Shown: positions 59,331-64,000 of the stretch, piece after piece
Numbering within the stretch: position 1 is the stretch's first letter
How the letters are laid out: each line of letters begins with the position of its first letter
Assembly (NCBI GenBank): GCA_029204225.1
Contig: CM055111.1
Coordinates: forward strand, 18,310,668-18,374,667
Source: Diphasiastrum complanatum
Lineage: Eukaryota; Streptophyta; Lycopodiopsida; Lycopodiales; Lycopodiaceae
Direction: 5' to 3'
Length of the DNA stretch: 64,000 bases
Made by a program: the position numbers and the translations under genes
The notes under the pieces: generated by a model
Database searches by the model: none
The model's input: the letters and a program-made list of their open reading frames with translations, nothing else
Told to the model about the DNA's origin: nothing

Positions 59331-60227
59331 TATTGACAAAAATAGAAATACGTACGATTGTGGAGTCATGGCAAATTTTACCCAAGAGAGTCGAGCAAGG
59401 ACAACGGACACCAGTTTACTCTCTCTTCAACTTGATTATTGTGGGACAATCAATGGCATCTTTGAAGTTGGATTTAGACAATTCAACTTTTTCATATTTG
59501 ATGTCCAATGGTTCAAAGTTATTTGCAATGGTCCCAATGCAACTGTCAAAGATGAGAGTCATTATTTTGCCATTGAATCTGCCAAGCTTTGGACAGATCA
59601 AAGCGATACATTTGTTTTTCATCAACCATGTGAGCAGGTACATTTCTTCTATGTCTTCAAGATGTCTATGCTCTTTTGTTGTCAATCAGTCGATTTTCAG
59701 TGTACTGCAAAAAATGTATATTGTATATAGTAATACCCAAGCAATTGTAACAAAGCTATGGATATTAACTACGAGTCAATGTTTATGGTAACATCGATCA
59801 ATTACAAGTGGTCTTTCACCCCAATCGTTCTAGATGATCGTACGTGATTCAAGTCGCTCCTCGAAGTAAAAGAATTTTTGAAGATAGAGATGTCGTGGAG
59901 GACGTGGCGCTGCTAGTTGATGCACCTCATGAACAAGATCGTGATGATGGATTCGATAACACATTTTTGGAGGATGATCATGTGCAAGCTTCACAAGCTA
60001 ATGATGATGTTGAGCGTGATGCATCATCATCGGATGGATCAACGACACACGACACACCTTCTTGGTCTCACTCGTTGCAACCGTCGCCATTAGCTTTCGA
60101 AGATCAACTTATTTATGATGAAGCTATAAGAGATATTTGGATAGAACTAGAGATAGACTCATTTGGTTTGGCAGGTTTGTCGCATGATGATGTAGAAAAT
60201 GATAACAATGAACTACCAAATAAATAA
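59331..60227 (+). pseudogene. DUF4216-type CACTA protein, second copy
   Basis: Exon 1 (to 59637) has TYDCGVMANFTQESR and FFIFDVQWFKVICNGPNATV, matching the copy at 11564-12421. It ends at CAG/GTA at exactly the homologous place. Exon 2 resumes near 59808 with VFHPNRS, a TGA at 59835 where the other copy has a Trp codon, and VIQVAPRSKRIF. An acidic tail of about 110 residues follows, to 60227. The acceptor is also shifted by one base relative to the frame. The transposase proper, which should lie upstream, is absent; its place is taken by the palindromic array. Confidence 0.7.
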
Positions 60228-60605
60228 GTGACACAATACGATGTATTTTAACTCATTGTAATATTAATCATATTGCTCATAGATGCAATAACACTTTATT
60301 AATTGACTAGTTGACATCGAATAAAAAGTAGATGCATGTGAGTACACAATTTGTGATCATCATTTTTTTGTGATACATAAATTTCTTTATTCACTTGTGC
60401 ATATGGCAACCAATGTTGATAGAAAATGGAATTCAATGTGTTGATAGGTAACAAATTCCAAAAGTGAGATCCATTTACATTCTGTTTTATACCGTGGTTT
60501 ATACCGAGGGGCCTTTTTTTCATCAGTCTCGGTATTACCCTCAGTTAGCAGAGTGTCCTGAGATGCCTCTGGCCACCTGGACTCTCTCTATAACCCTCTC
60601 TATAA
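60228..60605. other. No recognisable gene
   Basis: AT-rich sequence follows the DUF4216 stop. Near 60490-60530 ATACCGAG and CTCGGTAT form a short inverted repeat. This could be the outer end of the CACTA-like element, but no clear terminus is present. Confidence 0.4.
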
Positions 60606-60859
60606 ATGTCTCAAAACAAGTTCAAATTTGGTAGGCTTATTCTTGATGAGGATGGTTTGGATGTTCAAGATGAAAATGATGATGATTTTGTGTTGTCTTC
60701 ATACATGCTTGCTAATGATGGAGATCTAGATCCATGGCTGATTGATAGTGGAGCAAGTTCACACATGACTATTTACAAAGAGTACTTCTGTTGTGTCAAT
60801 GTAGCATAGGGTTTGAACGCTGGGAGCGTCAACCCCGCCTTCACCTGCATAGCAAAAGG

Positions 60860-60950
<91 letters not shown>

Positions 60951-61147
60951 CCTAGGTCAAGAGAGGCTTTGGGGGCTTGAGCGCCTACTCAAAGCTATTC
61001 ACACCCAACCTAGGAAGGAGAGAGAGAAAGAGAGGAGAGATAGAAGGCCTTGGCTAGGAAAGGCTTTGACAATGGCGCCATTGTTGTGTCGTCAATGTAG
61101 CATAGGGTCCGAACATTGGGAAGCGTCAACCCCGCCTTCACTTGCAT

Positions 61148-61201
<54 letters not shown>

Positions 61202-61357
61202 CCTAGGTTGAGAGAGGCTTTGGGGGCTCGAGTGCACCCAAAGCTATTCACACCCAACTTAGGAAAGAGAGAGAGAAATAGAGATGACAGATAGAAGGCC
61301 TTGGCTAGGAAAGACTTTGGGGGCTGCTCGAGCACCTACCCAAAGCTATTCGATCCT

Positions 61358-61433
<76 letters not shown>

Positions 61434-62412
61434 GTTTTTTGCTTTGATTGAGAATGTCAAATGAGTAAAGATGGTGCACTTCTCACTTCTTTGTTGGCAT
61501 ATGGAGATGACAAGAGGGTGATTTACACCGCCAATATTGATGGTGAGTGTGCAATCAAAGGGATTGGCACAATTCATATTTCTCTCTCTACAAATAGAAA
61601 TGTTCATTCTAAGGATGTTTTGTTCATTCTATTTATTACCAAGAATTTACTTAGTGTGAGTCAATTGCTAAGTAAAGGCCTCAAAGTTGAGTTTGATGGA
61701 GATGCTTGTATGATCAAAAGGAAGGATATCTTGATTGAAAAAGGTAAAAAACAAGAAAAGTTGTTCAAACTAGCTACTTGTATTATTGCTAACCAAGTTG
61801 GATGTGTTGCAAGAGAGCAAATACCTATTCAAGAGGTTTGTCATAAGACATCTCAACTTCAAGTTATTGGAGGTAATGGCTAGGAAGCAAGTTGTGATTG
61901 GTCTTCTAAGTTCCTTAAGTAGCATCAATCATGTTTGTGAGTCTTGTGCTTTGTCAAAGTCTCATAGACAACCTTATACTAGATCTACATCTTTATCTAT
62001 AAAGCCTTTTCAAGTTGTACATTCGAATATTCATCAAATTAGCAATAGTGGAGCTAAGATGTATGTAACTTTCATTGATGATTTTAGTAGATTTTGTTGG
62101 ATGTATCTACTAAAGAGCAAAGATGAAGTGTATGATGTCTTTGTTAAGTTCAAGAATGCAAGGGAGAATCAATTTTCCACAAGGATCAAGTGCTTAAGGA
62201 GTGACAATGGTGGAGAGTACATATCTACCAAGTTCAAGGCCTTTTGTGATGAGCATGGGATCAAGAGACAGTATACAACACTAAGGACCCCACAACAAAA
62301 TGGAGTGGCTGAAAAGAAGAAAAGGACTTTATGTGAAAGTGCCAAAGCCATGAGGTTAAGTGCTAAACTTGATAAGCCATTTTGGGATCAAGCATTGTTG
62401 TGCGCTAATTTC
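60606..62412 (+). pseudogene. Copia I, left half (protease to integrase)
   Basis: Protease shows PWLIDSGASSHMT (intact DSG). At about 60789 the frame is broken by a 660-bp microsatellite-bearing insertion and resumes near 61465 with LLTSLLAYGDDKRVIYTAN. The pre-integrase part follows to 61883. Integrase (61786-62412) has CESCALSKSHRQPY, VHSNIHQIS (first catalytic Asp now Asn), LRSDNGGEY and QQNGVAEKKKR. It ends at LLCANF, exactly where an LTR start (TGTTGGAAATTAAG) follows. The missing continuation LCNRWPS is at 38710 on the other strand. Confidence 0.88.
60790..61455. repeat. Insertion of two repeated units with three GA microsatellites
   Basis: Two copies of a unit of about 290 bp start at about 60797 and 61088 with GTCAATGTAGCATAGGG, each with CAACCCCGCCTTCAC, a GA run, CCTAGGT and GGCTTTGGGGGCT. 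GA runs lie at about 60863-60947, 61153-61198 and 61363-61435. GGGTTTGAACGCTGGG in the first copy resembles a tRNA B box (GGTTCGANNCC), so a SINE origin is possible but unproven. Confidence 0.7.
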
Positions 62413-63007
62413 TGTTGGAAATTAAGCCCACAATTGCCTCCTTGGTTAATGACTAATTTCTATTTCATGATTCTTCTTGCATGTTTATTGATCATTGATC
62501 TAGGGTCAGGTGAAACCAACTTTGGTTCTACGTCTGCTTATCTGATACCTGTAGGAATCACAAATTTAGACAACCAATTTATTTGAAGAACGTCTACAAC
62601 GGGCTTCCGGTTGATCTCCAGCAAAGGAGGGTAACCAATCCTATCATAATTTCAAGTTCATGTTAAGCTCAATAACCTGAAGTCATTGAATACTTGGCCA
62701 TCTTCACGAAATTAACATTAAGAACAAGTCTGCAGAAATACATTACTTTTTTTACAGTTTGCAGAAATACATTATGTTTTCAACAGCTTCGGCTTTTTCT
62801 CATTTCTCCGATATGCGATACTTGCATAGTTCAAAAGTTTAGCTTGTGCAATTCAAAAGTTTAACTATTTTCAACACCTTCGGCTTTTTTGCATTTTTCC
62901 GAAAAATGCAAAGAGAGAAAATTTCCGAAGGTCATCTACTTTCATGAGTTAAACTGTTTTCAAGACATCTTTGCCTTTTTAAGGGCACCTTTGGCTTCTT
63001 GCAAAAA

Positions 63008-63103
<96 letters not shown>

Positions 63104-63289
63104 TCGAAGGTCGTCTAAAATAAACGAGGAACGTTCCAGTGACGTCCTCGTCCGCATCAACGATAATGAACGATAATGATTCATTGACCGTATATACTAT
63201 GTATAGTTGTCACAAAAGCCATATACTTTCAAGTACAATGACTTTCCTAATTAGGTGACAAGCATTCAATGTAATTAATACACGGATGC
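62413..63289 (+). repeat. 5' piece of an LTR of the K family (inserted in copia I)
   Basis: It starts TGTTGGAAATTAAGCCCACA right after ATTTC and follows the LTR of element K from 42589 to 43493, with landmarks such as AACGTCTACAACGGGCTTC and GGTTGATCTCCAGCAAA. It then stops abruptly at GGATGC (63289). The rest of the LTR is not downstream but at 38711-39416 on the minus strand. It contains the GT/GA microsatellite at 63010-63099. Confidence 0.87.
63010..63099. repeat. Compound (GT)n(GA)n microsatellite
   Basis: About 20 GT and 24 GA units lie within the LTR piece. The homologous place in the LTR of element K (about 43259-43276) has only ATGTGAAGAGAGAGAAAG. Confidence 0.95.
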
Positions 63290-64000
63290 GGAGGACATAG
63301 TTCAAAAAAGATAATCTTTGTTACTCTACGGAGTGGACAAACACACCTCTAGAAATTACAAATGCATCGCTCCATTGAATAACTTTAACCAATATATGAG
63401 TTACACGTATGTACTTTATACCTTACTAAAGTAAATTTAACTATGAGTTTAAATTACTCTAGTTTAAGATTGCGATTCGAATCTAGTCGATTCGTGTAAG
63501 TGACTTGTTAGTGCTTCGTCCTTGTAAATAAAACTTCAAATACATAACTAATAGACCTTCAATTATATTTGAATTCAATCCCTATTTACAATGTACATTG
63601 TAATGGCCAAAATGGACCTAACACATATTCCCCGGTGGAAAAACACTAGTTCCACTGAGTGTCGAGTCTGGGTCTTCTTCATCTTCTTTCTTCGTTTAAC
63701 CTCCTTGATGTGATGCTCACTGTCACTCTCGTCGGATGTACGTACCCCCAAGAAATGACTTACAGGTTCACCCTTTTCTTGTGAATCAATGGTAAGCAAT
63801 TTAAATTCACTGGCTATTTTCTTTGACCATGACATTTCTATCAATGTTGTTGCAGTTGCGACGATGTCCAGTTTCGTGTTTATGGTACTAGCATGGCTAG
63901 TCCATGCCAAATAGGTTGGAGCAGCAGATTTTGTTTTTCATCCATAACACTGGATACTAACCGTGGTCTATTAGCATTGTCTTTTCCAGCCATTCAGTGG
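63290..64000 (-). other. Possible LTR element 3' region; otherwise no recognisable gene
   Basis: On the minus strand CCACCGGGGAATA is followed at 63623 by TGTTAGGTCCATTTTGGCC, which could be a purine tract and LTR start. The sequence down to 63290 would then be the LTR, ending ...CTCCGCA. A minus-strand frame (63910-63575) before it is charged (KEVKRRKKMKKT), starts without an ATG in the sequence, and has no domain I recognise. Confidence 0.3.

Noticed and set aside
60785-60795. TTCTGTTGTG, the complement of the CACAACAGAA terminus at 58662
   Set aside because: It lies in copia I coding sequence at the edge of another insertion, without subterminal repeats; a 10-base match is likely chance.

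Overview
This is repeat-dense nuclear DNA from a land plant. The window holds no bacterial gene, no rRNA or tRNA gene, and no intact host gene that I can recognise. The plant signs are Ty1/copia and Ty3/gypsy elements whose primer-binding sites match plant initiator-Met tRNA (TGGTATCAGAGC), two DUF4216-type reading frames of the kind carried by plant CACTA transposons, GT-AG introns, and long GA/CT microsatellites in an AT-rich background. Nesting this deep suggests a large, repeat-rich genome such as a gymnosperm or fern, but the sequence alone does not fix the clade.

Layout. 1-6068: copia element A (+), young and intact; its 5' LTR runs off the left edge. 6069-11563: copia element B (-), one long open frame, into whose 3' LTR A has inserted. 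11564-12421: 3' part of a DUF4216 gene, cut by B. 13140-14765: copia remnant C (-). 15590-16070: GC-rich minisatellite with terminal inverted repeats. 17240-17602: second GC-rich island. 19000-19390: broken SWIM-finger gene. 19414-22283: two copia remnants (D -, E +). 22340-27433: gypsy element F (-) of Tat/Athila-like type with an extra frame after integrase. 27860-30701: copia remnants G (+) and H (-). 30800-32800: decayed multi-exon gene, possibly a transposase. 33484-34080: solo LTR. 38198-41425: half of copia I (-), an LTR piece and copia J (-). 42589-49262: copia K (+), split by copia L (45279-48401). 49262-52430: chromodomain gypsy M (-). 53329-57213: minus-strand cluster of degraded genes including a SET domain. 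57877-60227: acidic exon, CACTA-like palindrome array and a second DUF4216 gene. 60606-62412: other half of copia I (+), followed by the other piece of the same LTR. 63290-64000: possible further LTR element.

How the parts fit. Nearly everything is mobile DNA, so the relations are insertion history rather than pathway. A sits in B, and B sits in a CACTA-type gene. L sits in K with a clean 5-bp target duplication, and its removal restores K's frame. The strongest structural result concerns copia I: its two halves lie 24 kb apart on opposite strands, each capped by one end of the same LTR family, with the same 5-bp target duplication (ATTTC). The two LTR pieces meet at almost the same internal point. 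This is what an inversion of about 23.9 kb (about 39,416 to 63,289), or an assembly error of that size, would produce.

Only elements A and B have full-length open polyprotein frames. A looks potentially competent. B carries a change next to its protease active-site Asp. All other elements are fragments or carry stops and frameshifts.
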